The notes under the pieces were generated by a model. That model was not told where the DNA came from. It did no database searches and saw only the letters and a program-made list of their open reading frames with translations. This document shows, piece after piece, positions 1 to 11,900 of a stretch of 64,000 nucleotides of DNA. The stretch's first letter is position 1; every line of letters begins with the position of its first letter. The translations under genes and the position numbers were made by a program. Source of the stretch: Primulina eburnea (Eukaryota; Streptophyta; Magnoliopsida; Lamiales; Gesneriaceae); contig NC_133102.1 of assembly GCF_022965805.1 (NCBI RefSeq), forward strand, positions 6,828,885 through 6,892,884, written 5' to 3'.

Positions 1-144
1 AGCTTATGCTTGGTAGTCAAACTAGTTGGCTTCTCTTCACAATAAATTATTGTTATTTGGCAAGATTCTTTGTAATTTCCGAATATTATATTAAGTGGAG
101 GATTAATTGTGATGCGTTCTGTTTCTTGATTATCATGTTTGTAG

Positions 145-2505
145 GTCAAGAAGATTACAATAGATTGAGGCCATTGAGTTATCGAGGAGCGGATGTATTC
201 GTGTTGGCGTTTTCATTAGTCAGCCGTGCAAGCTATGAGAACATAGTCAAGAAGGTGAGAGCTATTGTCTTAAAGTAATGTGATTGTTTATAATTCCTTT
301 GGTTTTTAGGTAGATTCCTTTATATAATAGGATACAAAGTGGATGCAATTGGAAGATTGGTGCGCTCAAATAGGAAAAAAAAAGATAGATTTTTTATGAT
401 TTGTTTTAGAATTTATGTTTCGACCCCATATTCAATTTAGGCACCCCTCTCTTCGATCTCGCCACGCTCCAGTCCTAGAAATTTCTGGATTCACTTTTAG
501 GTGCAGTGAGTGCCCTACAAATTTTTTAGAGACTAGAGAAAATGGATTTCTAGGACGTAGATCATGGAGTCGAGTCACATTGAGTGCATGTAGATGCTTA
601 TGATCTTCAATGGTATTTTGTTGGCAGTGGATCCCTGAGCTTCAGCATTTCGCTCCTGGAATTCCTGTCGTACTAGTCGGCACCAAACTTGGTATGTTGC
701 ACTATATTAGTGGCTTCTTTCACTAAAATTGTGGTCGCTCTGCTTCTTTCATCATTCTTTGATATCATGTAGATGCTGTGTTTACTGGTAATATCTTTCA
801 TACGTTCATATTTTTGCTAAAATAAGGATACATCACACACGTTCTCGATTTAGGTGGAGAAAATGTAGCTGTAGTTTAAATAACGCTGTCAAAATTTATA
901 ATCTTTATGCTGATGAAATCGGTGAAAAATTCTTGCTTAAGGAGTTGACAAATCTATTATATCTTCACAACAATTTCTCTAAGTGGCTCTTGTTATCTTC
1001 TTTTGTTGTTTCGTTCATCAGCGTTCTTGAAGAAAGAGTTGACAAATCTATTATATCTTCACAACAATATCTCTAAGTGGCTCTTGTTATCTTCTTTTGT
1101 TGTTTCGTTCATCAGCGTTCTTCAATTTCTTCTTATCCTTATATGCAAAATTTATGAAAGAAAAGGGCATTCTTTATGCTAGAATTTAGAATTTTAAAGA
1201 AATGTCCATCAACGAAGATTTTCCTTTATTTTGCATTGAGAACTTCATCATCCATTGTTCTTAGTTGCAAAATTTCCTGAAGCCATATTTTAAAATTAAC
1301 AATGGCTACTTATTCAACGAACCTGTGGTAACAAAAAGGAAATATCTATATTTCTTTGCGTCAGTTGTTATGCATCAGAAAGTAACAACTGTTTTTGTAT
1401 AATCAATAGATCTTCGTGAAGATAAGCTCTACTTAGCTAATCATCCTGGATTAGTTGCTGTTACTACTGCACAGGTATATATATGTTGTCATGCTGATCA
1501 GATGCTAATTTTTCTCGCATTTTATTTACATCTTTAGTATACATTATCAGGGGGAAGAGCTGCGTAAGCAGATTGGTGCCTCGTACTACATTGAATGCAG
1601 CTCTAAAACTCAGCAGGTGCGTGGTGGCAGACCATATCATTTTGCAACAATCAGTTAATGTGTTCATAAGTGGAATTTGGGGAAAGAATTTAGCCGTTTA
1701 TCTTGTACCTGTTGATGAATTTCATCCCCAAAATTGATGTAGTTAGGTCGAAAGCCTCTGTTTTCATTTATCAGTGTGGCCTTGGTCGATCATTAATACT
1801 TGCTAGGCTTGAAATGATTCATTACATGCAGAAATGAGGAAGTGTGTTGAATTACAAGTCTGCCTGCTTATTCCATATTCGTATACATATGATAAAAATT
1901 TTAAATTACAGAATTGTCTGAAAGTCTTATTATGTGTGGTTGCACGAAATAGTAGGGGCAACTGCGCTACCCGACAAGTGTTCAGATTCATGCATACATT
2001 TGATGCTAGTTCTTTTGCATGTGCATTCACCATTTCCTTCGATCACTTCTTACATGAGCAAATTATGCATGCATAGACGTTATGTTTTCATGCTAGCAAT
2101 TTCTTGATATTTTCAAATGATGCATATTTGTACTGAACAGACAATGTAATGGCTTCTGATTTTGAATGCAACGTGCAGAATGTAAAAGCTGTGTTCGATG
2201 CTGCTATTAAGGTTGTAATCAAGCCACCACAAAAGCAAAGGGAGAAGAAAAAGCCGCGTAGAAGATGTAGCAGGTCACAATTGGCTCCATTAGCAACTAT
2301 CTCGCATCTGTCCACGACTATACAAAAAAATTATTGATTTATGCCATAAAACTCCATTAAACCACAAACTATTACAAGACATTCAGATATATATACATTC
2401 CATGTTTCGAGTATTCTGTTCGTTCGCACTTGACTTACGCCAACTTTTACACATACCATTTGCAGGAGTGGCTTCTTCTGTGGAAGATGTGTTTGTTCGG
2501 AATGA
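145..2505 (+). CDS. Type-II ROP/RAC small GTPase, 5' partial
   Basis: This is a plant Rho-type (ROP/RAC) GTPase, a membrane-attached switch for polarity, cytoskeleton and hormone signalling. Exons read as 145-254, 628-691, 1410-1474, 1551-1616, 2179-2273 and 2466-2505; every junction has GT-AG and keeps frame. The first visible exon begins inside the Gly codon of the G3 motif ([10 protein letters not shown]). The next exons give the G4 motif (GTKLDLRED) and the G5 motif (ECSSKTQQ). The exons for the P-loop and switch I lie left of the window. The tail is lysine/arginine rich (KKKPRR) followed by four cysteines and ends CGRCVCSE; the extra last exon and non-CAAX end mark the S-acylated type II group (ROP9/10/11-like in Arabidopsis) rather than prenylated type I. 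Family assignment is firm; the exact orthologue is not determined. Confidence 0.9.
942..1122. repeat. Two-copy tandem duplication in ROP intron
   Basis: An 87-bp segment occurs at 942-1028 and again at 1036-1122 with one mismatch, separated by 7 bp. Both copies lie in the ROP intron between 692 and 1409, so they should not alter the protein. It is a recent local duplication with no coding content. Confidence 0.9.
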
Positions 2506-2841
2506 ATCAACGGAGTTGCAGGTTTCATTCACCACAACATATGAAGTTTGATTTGAATTATGTTCTTCTGGGTGGTGTATAAACAAATTCTGGGTGCAAA
2601 TAGTATTTATAGCATAGTACAGGGACCAAATTGAAAGGCTTGAATTGGCGATCTAAACCAAGATTCTAAGCATTTGATTTGGTGATGATCCTTATTCCTA
2701 TGTGCTCAGTTTTGTTTTTGGATAACCCATTCTTTTCTTATTTTCTGATATCTAAGTTGACTCGAATGTGTCTAGTTTTGATATCGCGTTGCGTTGTCTA
2801 AAATTTATTGTTCTAACATAAAATTTATGAATATGTATCTT

Positions 2842-2997
2842 GTTAGACGATTTCACGGATACGTATCGACAATTTCATATATTTACAATAAAAAGTAATA
2901 TTTTTAGCATAAAAAATAATATTTTTTCATGTGTGATCTAAATAAAATATATGTTTCCTAAACTTATTTGTGAAACTATTTCATAAGAGTTTTTATG
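2842..2997 (+). repeat. Decayed copy of palindrome-ended repeat family
   Basis: This is a degenerate member of a family of about 160-180 bp found several times in the window. The shared core reads AATAAAAAGTAATATT, then AGCATAAAAA, then TTTTTTCATG; the terminal GTGAGAC/GTCTCAC palindromes are eroded here. It lies just downstream of the ROP stop codon. Confidence 0.6.
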
Positions 2998-3307
2998 AAA
3001 ATTTATTGGACACGTGTCTTTATAATTACATAAAAGAAGACATTAAAAATCTTTTTTTTTTGGGTTACAAAAAAAATATTTTTTTGGTTCATAAATTGTC
3101 ATATCTCAAATTATGAGTAGGATACTAGTATAGTCCTATGTTAATATAGGAAAATTATTCAAATTCCACTTGACAATTTTTAATCTAAAAAATTCATTTC
3201 CATCAAATATTTGAACCAAAAAATCCAACGTAAATTTTTATTTCAAGATTACTCTTTTCTTCTTCAAGTGAAAAAAAAATTTATTGAATTATAGATTAAT
3301 TTTTAGG

Positions 3308-3487
3308 GTGAGTCTCATGTGAGACCGTCTCACGGGTCATGATCCGTGAGACGGGTCAACCCTACCCATATTCACAATAAAAAGTAATACTCTTAGCATA
3401 AAAAGTAATATTTTTTTATGGGTGATCCAAATAAGAGATCCGTATCACAAATACGACCCGTGAGACCGTCTCACACAAGTTTTTGCC
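3308..3487 (+). repeat. Palindrome-ended interspersed repeat
   Basis: This is the best preserved copy of the family. It opens with GTGAGACCGTCTCAC, itself almost a perfect palindrome, carries the core AATAAAAAGTAATACTC and ends with GTGAGACCGTCTCACACAAG. There is no coding capacity. It behaves like a nonautonomous MITE- or SINE-like element, but I cannot assign a superfamily because no clear target duplication is visible. Confidence 0.75.
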
Positions 3488-3787
3488 TAATTTTTATTAG
3501 AAATATAGTAGTAGTAGTACCACTACAATAACTACTATCGAATTGTCAATTAAAATTGTATGTACCACTTAATAATTTTTTTATAGAAAAAAGTATTTAT
3601 TTTTAATAGGTACTTGTATGAAGATTATTTTGCCAAAAAAAAAAAAAAAAAAAGGTAGTATGCACAAGAATGTGCTGGATTAGATGAAACACATGGTAGA
3701 GAATATAATGTCCCACATGAATACATCCAACATAAATTTTCTCTCCAATCCATCAAAGCCATAATTCATCAACAATAAACACACATA

Positions 3788-5535
3788 ATTTGTCCTAACT
3801 CACTTGATGTAGTACAAATTGGGCTAGAGAGGATATTCCATCATTTACAAATGAGTCCTATAAGTTTGTCATTTTTTATTTTTGGTTCTGGTGTTTTTGG
3901 CACAATTAAGTTACATCTGATATTTTTCATTATTTAAACATTTGATCTTTTTTTACCTGATTTCTATCATTGTTTCTTAATTGACATTTTTTTCTTGGTG
4001 ATATGTAAACTTTGAATTGTAAGTTTTGTCACATCACACATAATGTGGAATTTAACATAAACATCACATCTTACCTCTCATATTCATGACATTAGCTTTT
4101 ATTTATAGGAAGCAAATCTCTAATTTCTTTCAACAAATCCTTAACTTTATAAAAAGAAGAAAATTTATTTTACACGAGATTAAGAAATCATCTGTTTCTG
4201 AAAGATGAATATTATTTTGTAAATGTGGAATAAAATACAATCGAGAATTTTTTGGACAAGTGATAATCCAGGTAGAAGGTTTCATGGCTGTCGAAATTGG
4301 AGGGTGAGCATCTTGTTTTTTTAGTTCTTTTCTTTTACAACTTTCTTGTACTTTAATTTTTATAGTCTTGCACTAATTTGTTTGGTGAAGCCTGTTATTT
4401 TCTATATCAGAGCGGTTGGTGTGATTTTTCGTAAGAGAAAATTCATCAGTGTATCGTAGATCGATGACTAATAATTCTTGACTTGAAATAAATAAAAAAA
4501 ATTGTTGTCGAAGTTTACAAAAAAGTAAATAAAAAATAAAATAAAAATTTGATTTTTTTACTCGTCGGATCATGATTGATTTTCATTTTTTAAGCTTGGG
4601 TTATTGGATAATTTCTTAGATGAAGATCAGACGCAACTCGAATCCACATTTTTTGCAAAATAACTTCGGCCAATTCTATCCTACACCAGGTAAGTTACAC
4701 CCCTTTATTTTTTTACTTACACATGTCTTTTTCTTTTTATTATTATTATTGCATTTTGACACTACGTTAATCATAATCAACCAAATTAATCATTAAACTA
4801 ATTTTGTTTCATGTTTATAACATGTGTTATATTATTATTGTTCTCAAATTTTAAAACTTAATATTTTATATTTAAAAATTACGTGAACTTTTTATTTGAT
4901 AGTAAAACTTTTACGTTATTTAAATTTTCAATTCTATTATTTTTATTTTTGTGGTAGAATCATATAAAATGTCAAAAATCAATATTTTAAATTTTATTAT
5001 TATAACAAATTCTATGTTATACTCATATATAAACGCTAAGAAAATTACTGTAGCTATTGTAAATGTTATACAATATAAGAGATACAATTATCAAACTCAA
5101 ATTGATAATAAAAAAAAATTGACAAATAAAAAAATAGAAGGGTGTAACTCACCTGGTGTAGGATAGAATTGGCCAATAACTTCTCTTATCTAAGAAAATT
5201 GATGATTTTTTTGGAGGAATATAGAGACTTATTTCTCCCTCCAAGTAAATATTGATGGATATGGGAAGGAAGAAGTGTTCACTTCTCTCCAATAAAAGTT
5301 TGTGTGTGTTAAATTTCATATTATTGTGATGTGACAAAATCTACAAATCAAAGTTCACTTATCACCAAGAAAAAACGTCACTTCAGCAATTGTGATGCAA
5401 ATTGGGTAAAAAAACCAAATATCTAAATAATGGAAAATATTGGATATAAATCAAAAGAGACAAATATATCGAATAAAAAATCAAAAGTGACAAACTTATA
5501 AAATCATTTTTCTCTATTGTACCAAGAACCTGAGA

Positions 5536-5569
<34 letters not shown>

Positions 5570-5664
5570 AAGAAAGAACTCCCTTGTTACACGAAAAATT
5601 CCTCTATTTGCCCTAACTCACTTGATGTAGTTGCTAGAGGGGATATTCCATCATTTACGAATTA
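3788..5664. repeat. Long inverted-repeat structure flanked by direct repeats
   Basis: Arms of roughly 200 bp at about 3858-4070 and 5300-5510 are inverted copies of each other; for example GTTTTGTCACATCACA at 4024 pairs with TGTGATGTGACAAAATC at 5324. Outside them lie direct copies of a segment of about 60 bp containing CCTAACTCACTTGATGTAGT, at about 3788-3853 and 5598-5664. The whole looks like a foldback-type transposon or an inverted pair of insertions. A 31-bp A tract lies near 5537-5567. No coding sequence is evident. Confidence 0.55.
4668..5174. mobile_element. Mutator-type MITE (507 bp) with 9-bp TSD
   Basis: The terminal inverted repeats are about 35 bp with one mismatch (4668-4702 and 5140-5174), beginning GGCCAATTCTATCCTACACC. 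They are flanked by an exact 9-bp direct repeat AATAACTTC at 4659-4667 and 5175-5183. A 9-bp duplication is the hallmark of Mutator-like transposases. The interior is AT-rich and noncoding, so the element is nonautonomous. It sits between the arms of the larger inverted repeat and so probably inserted later. Confidence 0.85.
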
Positions 5665-8600
5665 AACCAATTTGTTTTCCTTCTTGATTACCTTTTTTTT
5701 TTTCACTTGACTCTTGTTAAAAAATTCCACAATTTTTTTTTAAAAAATTTGGGTGATCCTCATACCAAACAAATGCAAAACGTGACATTAAACCAATTTG
5801 TCACACTAATTTTTAGATTTGTTTTTCCCAAAGTTTTAGATTTGTTTGGCTCAGGCCGATTTCAGTCTATTTTCAAATATAAACTGTCACTAAAGTTGAA
5901 TGGTTAGACAGTTTTCACATCACTAATCAAGCCGAATTCCTAGGTTTTGAACTGAAATCGAACCCAAAATTTTTTATTCTTTTTTTTCAACTATGGAATT
6001 TTTTGGTTTGGTAGTTTGTGTTTCGGATGGATTTCTACTTTAAGATTTAATTATTATAGTATCAACCAAGCAAAAACAGAAACAATAATAGGAAATAGGA
6101 ACAATGCTTACACATTACTACTGCTGCATCCATCTAATGATCAACAAATATATGTACATTTATAACATCAACTGATGAGTACATGTCAAATAACAGGGAT
6201 TCTACAATTGTAAATGAAGCATGAAAATATTAGGGTGAGATAGAAAACCCAATTACAATACTACAACAAAGGCAATAGAAACTAAAGGACACCAAAAAAA
6301 AGGTTAAAACCTACTTAATTACTTGTAAATTTGTAAATGGAAAAAATAAAGATGGAAGGTTAATTAGAGTCAAACTCAAATCCCGAAAAGCCTCTTCACT
6401 TGGCATCGAATAACAATTTTCTACGACCCCGCCTCCTCAGGAATGGTTAACCAGGAAGGTTGTATGCACATCTACCTTTCTCCTAAATTTCCCATCCTAT
6501 GGAAGGTAAAACCAGAAAATTGATTATCCAGGAATCAGCTTCAAACACTAGGAAAAGTAAAATAAACAAGACGCTAATTAGCATAAACGAGAGACGACTG
6601 ATATACCATCACCAAAAATATGTAAAACGTGAAATTGAAGTAACAGCAGGAACATTTTCTGAGGGGTGGTATGAGGATCACCACTACAGATGATGAAATT
6701 TGACAAAGTGACCAGAGTAAGGGAGTCACATTACAGCTCGAGATTGTATAAATGCAAGCGGAAAACTAGCAGAAAGATGCATAAAAATTAATGAGTGGTG
6801 AAATCATAAACTAAGGTCAAATCACAAGTGCAGAAAGTCCTATTTGCATCACTTGAAACAAAACTTACTGATCCACATATAACGTAAAATGCTTCCGTTA
6901 CATTCACCTGTTCCATATAATCTCTAATCGTTTATGAGACTGTAAAACAAACAGGATGCCACTTATTCTTACCAGGACACTTGAGCTGTTATAGAGGGAC
7001 TACTGATTATATTCTATACTTATATAAAAAAAACTGAATACATACACCTTGTGAGAGAAACACTCACCCAAAGTTAAAATGGAGGGCTGGTGAGAATCTA
7101 CACCCCTACGACACCAATATGTAATCATCCCCCAACACCTGTCATTGGCATTGGTGCAATACAAGTCAAATCATATGTTATCGATTATCATAAAAGAAAT
7201 TCCAAAGAACTAAATTTTTCTATTCCCAACAAGAGTCTTGTTTTCATACTAAACAATAACAATTTGCCCATACATCCCAGTCACTTTTTACAATGCTTGT
7301 TTGGGAAATGAACACTGACAAATATAAAATCTGGGAATAATTACAAAAACATTAGTATAATTCAATGTTGATTCCATATAGAAGCTATACAGAAGCCTGA
7401 ATAGTTGGAAACTCAAAGGTCTCAGGCTGAAAAAGGCATCCATATAAAATCTTATACATAAATAAAATGGCGAGTTTTCCCCTTCTAATTTATGAATTGC
7501 TGCATAATTAATAAGCCACATTCAAGATGGGAAAAAAATTAGGCATCTATCAGAATAGCCATCTATCATACATCATTTTAGTGTGTGTTTGCCATGAGGA
7601 TTACCGGATCATAGAACCCTTGTGATAGATTATCATACCTATTTGGACGTGATTTACCAGAACATTAGTAGAACGTACGTACACGCTTGCAAATAATAGT
7701 AAAACCCTGACATTATTTGTTGAGCTTTCAAACCATAACAGATGTCCTGTAAACAATACAATCCATGGAGTAGGAAAATTGCTATACGTTGCAGGTCTCA
7801 AAAATACATCCAGAAGTAGAGATGGCTATTACTGTCTTTATCATAAAACTACTCAACTTTATCTCTCCTATAGTCTTGTAAACCAATCAATAGATTATTT
7901 ATCCAATACTACTATTTATCCTATCATATCATATATATAACTCAAATAATCAATCACTCACTCTATTATTATACCAGTTTAACTGAACGCACCCAAAAGG
8001 TATAATGCGCATTTCTCGATGACAACAGATGATGGCAAGTAATCTTGATGATAACAGATGACGGCAAGATATGGCAACGGATGATGGCAAGCAAAAATGC
8101 TAAAAGAAGAGGATCCAACATAGAAAACTGCATACATGACTGTATGTCATTTCTTCTGGACACATGTAAAATTTCAAAATATATAAAGAAGCTGAGCAAC
8201 TGAACTAAGTCATGCAGCTACAGTGCAAAAAAGAGATGATAACTGATGACTGCAGATAAGATTATTACTGGGAAAACAAAAACTAACTTAGATAACTGGA
8301 TGCATACACTAATGCAGGTTCATCCTTAACGGACACTAGGTACAAATTCAGAGAAAATTTGCAAAAGCTCTCGACGCCATTTCAAAAAAAAAAAATCTCA
8401 TCAGTCATCTGGCAAGTATCCTTCATCACTAACACAGAAAATCAGACCATTCCAGAGTTGGGCTAATTCCATGTATAGAACATGTTCAGAAGTGATGTGT
8501 TAAATTCCCCTATAAACCCTTGTTTCATGCAATCATATACAAAGTACTTTAAGACGACAAAATAACCGAAATTTAGCATTACGAGCATCAGAACTCAAAT

Positions 8601-8909
8601 GACCTTGTGGTGAATTTATTGTGGCCAACCCAGCTCTATAGGCTCATAAAAGAGGCCTGGGTTTAAGATACATTCTGTGTATGAGTGGGTACTTTTTTTT
8701 TGGTTTAATTCTTACAACAGAAAAAAACTCGTCACTCAAATATATTTGGATCAAGTGGAGTCTCCATTTGAAAAGCATACAAATGAAGTAGGTGTATTAG
8801 TAAAGAAAATAAATATTGTACAAATCAAATTTTCCGTAGGCATATTCTAAATTTTATTCTGCAATGCATGAAAACTTACAGGACTTCAGGGAGTGATGCA
8901 TTCACATTC
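5665..8909. other. Intergenic region, no gene recognised
   Basis: I find no convincing coding sequence here; open frames are short and do not resemble known families. The right end (about 8300-8909) probably holds the 3' UTR of the SUO-like gene. A stretch at about 7570-7995 has weak MITE-like ends (GTGTGTTTGCC and GAACGCACCC), but no matching target duplication was found. Confidence 0.5.
8017..8097. repeat. Short degenerate tandem repeat
   Basis: Three imperfect units of about 22 bp based on GATGATAACAGATGACGGCAAG occur within 80 bp. There is no coding role; it is a local minisatellite in the 3' flank of the SUO-like gene. Confidence 0.6.
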
Positions 8910-11900
8910 CTACTGCCACGAAAACTGCTTGTATCTAAAACTCTCGTTGTCCCAACCGCCTTCAGGCTCCTTCCTCTTCGAAATACCACCAGGAACTGGA
9001 TACATCCGGGCTTGATCCTCTACTACAACTTGTGTGCTGGCAACAGGATGTTGTGCGAATGAATCCTCCCTGACTTCTTCCATGGCTCCAGGGCCTGCAT
9101 TGAGATCCAGACCTTGTCTGCCCCACTTTCTGTTGTTCTCCAGCATGCCGTTGTTGCTACCATCTGGAAGGTTAACTAAGTACGGTCTTTGAAATTGGGA
9201 TGCCACAGGACCAATCTGTCCCAGAAACTGTGAATTTACAGGAGGTGCAAACAACCTAGGACCAGATGAGGAATCTGCATAATTTGTTCCAACTGAGAAG
9301 GTGGCTGAAGGTAGAGGAAAAGTAGTCCCAAAGGGAAAGACAGAAAACTGGAAAGGACTAGATGAGAAAGGGACAGCAGGAGATGATGACAAAACCGATC
9401 CTCGATAGACATCAGGAGTAAGTGGGGTGACACCAAATGCCCTCTGAGGCGCACCAGGGGGAAAAACTGGAAAAGGTGGGTCACCTCGATCGGGTAATAT
9501 TGTAGGAATTGTCACTGTTGAGTAAGTATTTCCAGGTGGAAACCAAGATGAGTAACTTCCCACCCCAGGACTATTCATTCTAAGTCCTGGAGGATGCAAT
9601 TGAGATGGTATACCACCCTTGACTTGCTTCCTGATACAGCTGTGCTCAGCACTAGCATTATCAACAATAGGCCCATCATTGAGATCAAAATCCCTCCGAA
9701 CATCACCGGTAGGTAAACCACCTAAAGGTTTAATGCGTGCCATGGAACCCTCTACTTTCTGATAGTTGCTGGTGGAGCAATAAGCATTTTCAGTTGCTTC
9801 ATCAACCCTATTCAAATCTAGATCCAGCCCTCCAGAGCCAGGGACAATTACAGAACTCAGGGAGTCATTCAGCAAAGTAGCATAATTACTTACAAAACCA
9901 ATTGTCGAACCAACAGCCATAGCAGAATCTCGAGAAGCTATTTCCTCGAGAACTCTCTCATCCGGTACATTAAGATCAAAATCCAAGGGTGTGCGACCCT
10001 GTTTACCTATTGAAGCATCAGAACATGCGTTACTCATTGAACCAAATGCCGTTTCAAGAAATTTTCTGGGTTCAGCTGGCCGAAATGCGCTAGTAGCAGC
10101 AGATCCCTTCCACCCAAGTTCCCCTTTACTTCTCACTAAGTCATCTGGAGGAACAAAAGGACCTTTAGCGGCAGCAGCAACAGTAATGGAAGCAGAGTTA
10201 CCGGCCAAGGCAGAATTTACAGAGAACGGTACCGAGTTAATAATATGGACATTTGTTGAACCAGAGGATACTAAACTGACGGGCTCCCCATATTTCCCAT
10301 CATCGGCACTAAAACCTTCATTTAAATCAAACTTTATTTTGGTGTCTGTATGTGTTTGTCCTGCAGCAGAGGAACAAGCCTCTACAACAATAGAATCACG
10401 ATTCTGAGCTTCATCTGTTTGAATGCTAGAAGACTTAGGACCTTTAAACTCGGTCTTTTGTGGACCTGCATGATCCACACCGCATCCTCTCTCAGAAGGT
10501 GATTCATGCTCTAACATCTTTTTGCTTTCAACATTTGTGCCTTTCTGATTCTTTAAATCATCAGATCCGGAACAAGAAGTAGCCAAGCTATGTCTTTCAA
10601 TATCTGCATTCCTGACTACTTCCTCGCTGAAGTTCGGCAATCCAGACTTGATTATGAAATTCTTAAAACCCTTTTCAACAGATTTTCCAATGTTGACTTC
10701 ATCAACACCTTTTGAGACTGAATTCTCACCACATGCAGTTTGTTGTAGCTTTACACTGTTCTCTCTTTCTGCAAATCCAGAAACAACAATAGCAGTAAAT
10801 TTCTGTTGTAAATTATTTCCTGTGCTTGATCCTTCACTTAAATCCTTTTTGTTGTCACCTTCACACAGTTGTTTTGAGCCAGCAAATTCAGTCATTAAAT
10901 TACCCTCATCCATAACAGTACCAGCCTTTTCCTCCATCATCTTGACCTTAATTTCGTGGGTTTTGCGATTTAAAATACCAATAGAACCAATGCTTCTGGA
11001 AGTGTCTTCATGAATATCTTCATCGAACTTGTCATCCATAACATTCTCGGTTGAAATAGTATCTGTCTTTAAGTTAGACTTCTCAACAGTGTCCAAGTTA
11101 TTGTGAATATTTTTTCGTGGATCCAAGCTAGAAGAATTCAAGTGATTGTTACCCTCTCTGCTATGTACATCTTCCGTAGCATGCGATGGAGCACATTCAT
11201 TGTCACCAGTAAACTTAACTGATACTTTTTCAGGCACGTGCAATCCATCCTCAGACACTAAACTACACTCTAAAGTAGACTGCTCCTTATCATCAGCATC
11301 AATGCAATACTTACTTGGAACTGCTGACATGTAATTTTCAGAGGAAGACTTGGATTTTTCCTCATCTGCACCGCAGTTCTCTTCAACAGCTGGAGTGCTT
11401 ATTTCTGTAGAATCTGTAGGTGAAGCCAAGTCAGATCTTGACATTTCTCCTGCAGCCACACTAGCAAGCAAGTTCATTCCACCATTATCTTCAAGAGACA
11501 AAGATGAATTTGCTCCAGAATATTTAGCACAGCTCTCAATTAGAGCATTCATTGGGCTGAAAGAAGATATTTGCGACCTTGACGTCTTCAACTGATTTTT
11601 GGGGAGTCCTTCACTTAATCTCCTGGAATCATCGGTGGTTACACTTCGCTCTTCCTCAGGAAGAGCTACAGGAGAACCAGCACCCTCTCCTGACCCAGTC
11701 AACAAATCTTTTGAGTCGTTGTTTTGCCATGAATCAGTCTTGTCCTTTGAAGTGTGCTCAAACTTCTCATGCTTGTCTAAAAGTGCAGGAGAAGAAGCTC
11801 GGCTGCTCATTAAGCCGGGATCTTCTAGAGACTCTCCACTGACACCATGTGCAGGACTTCGTACCTGATTTGATATTGCAACAATTAGCTTATGACTGCT

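Noticed and set aside
7570..7995. Possible MITE with GTGTGTTTGCC and GAACGCACCC ends
   Set aside because: The ends match only loosely, and I could not find a target duplication.
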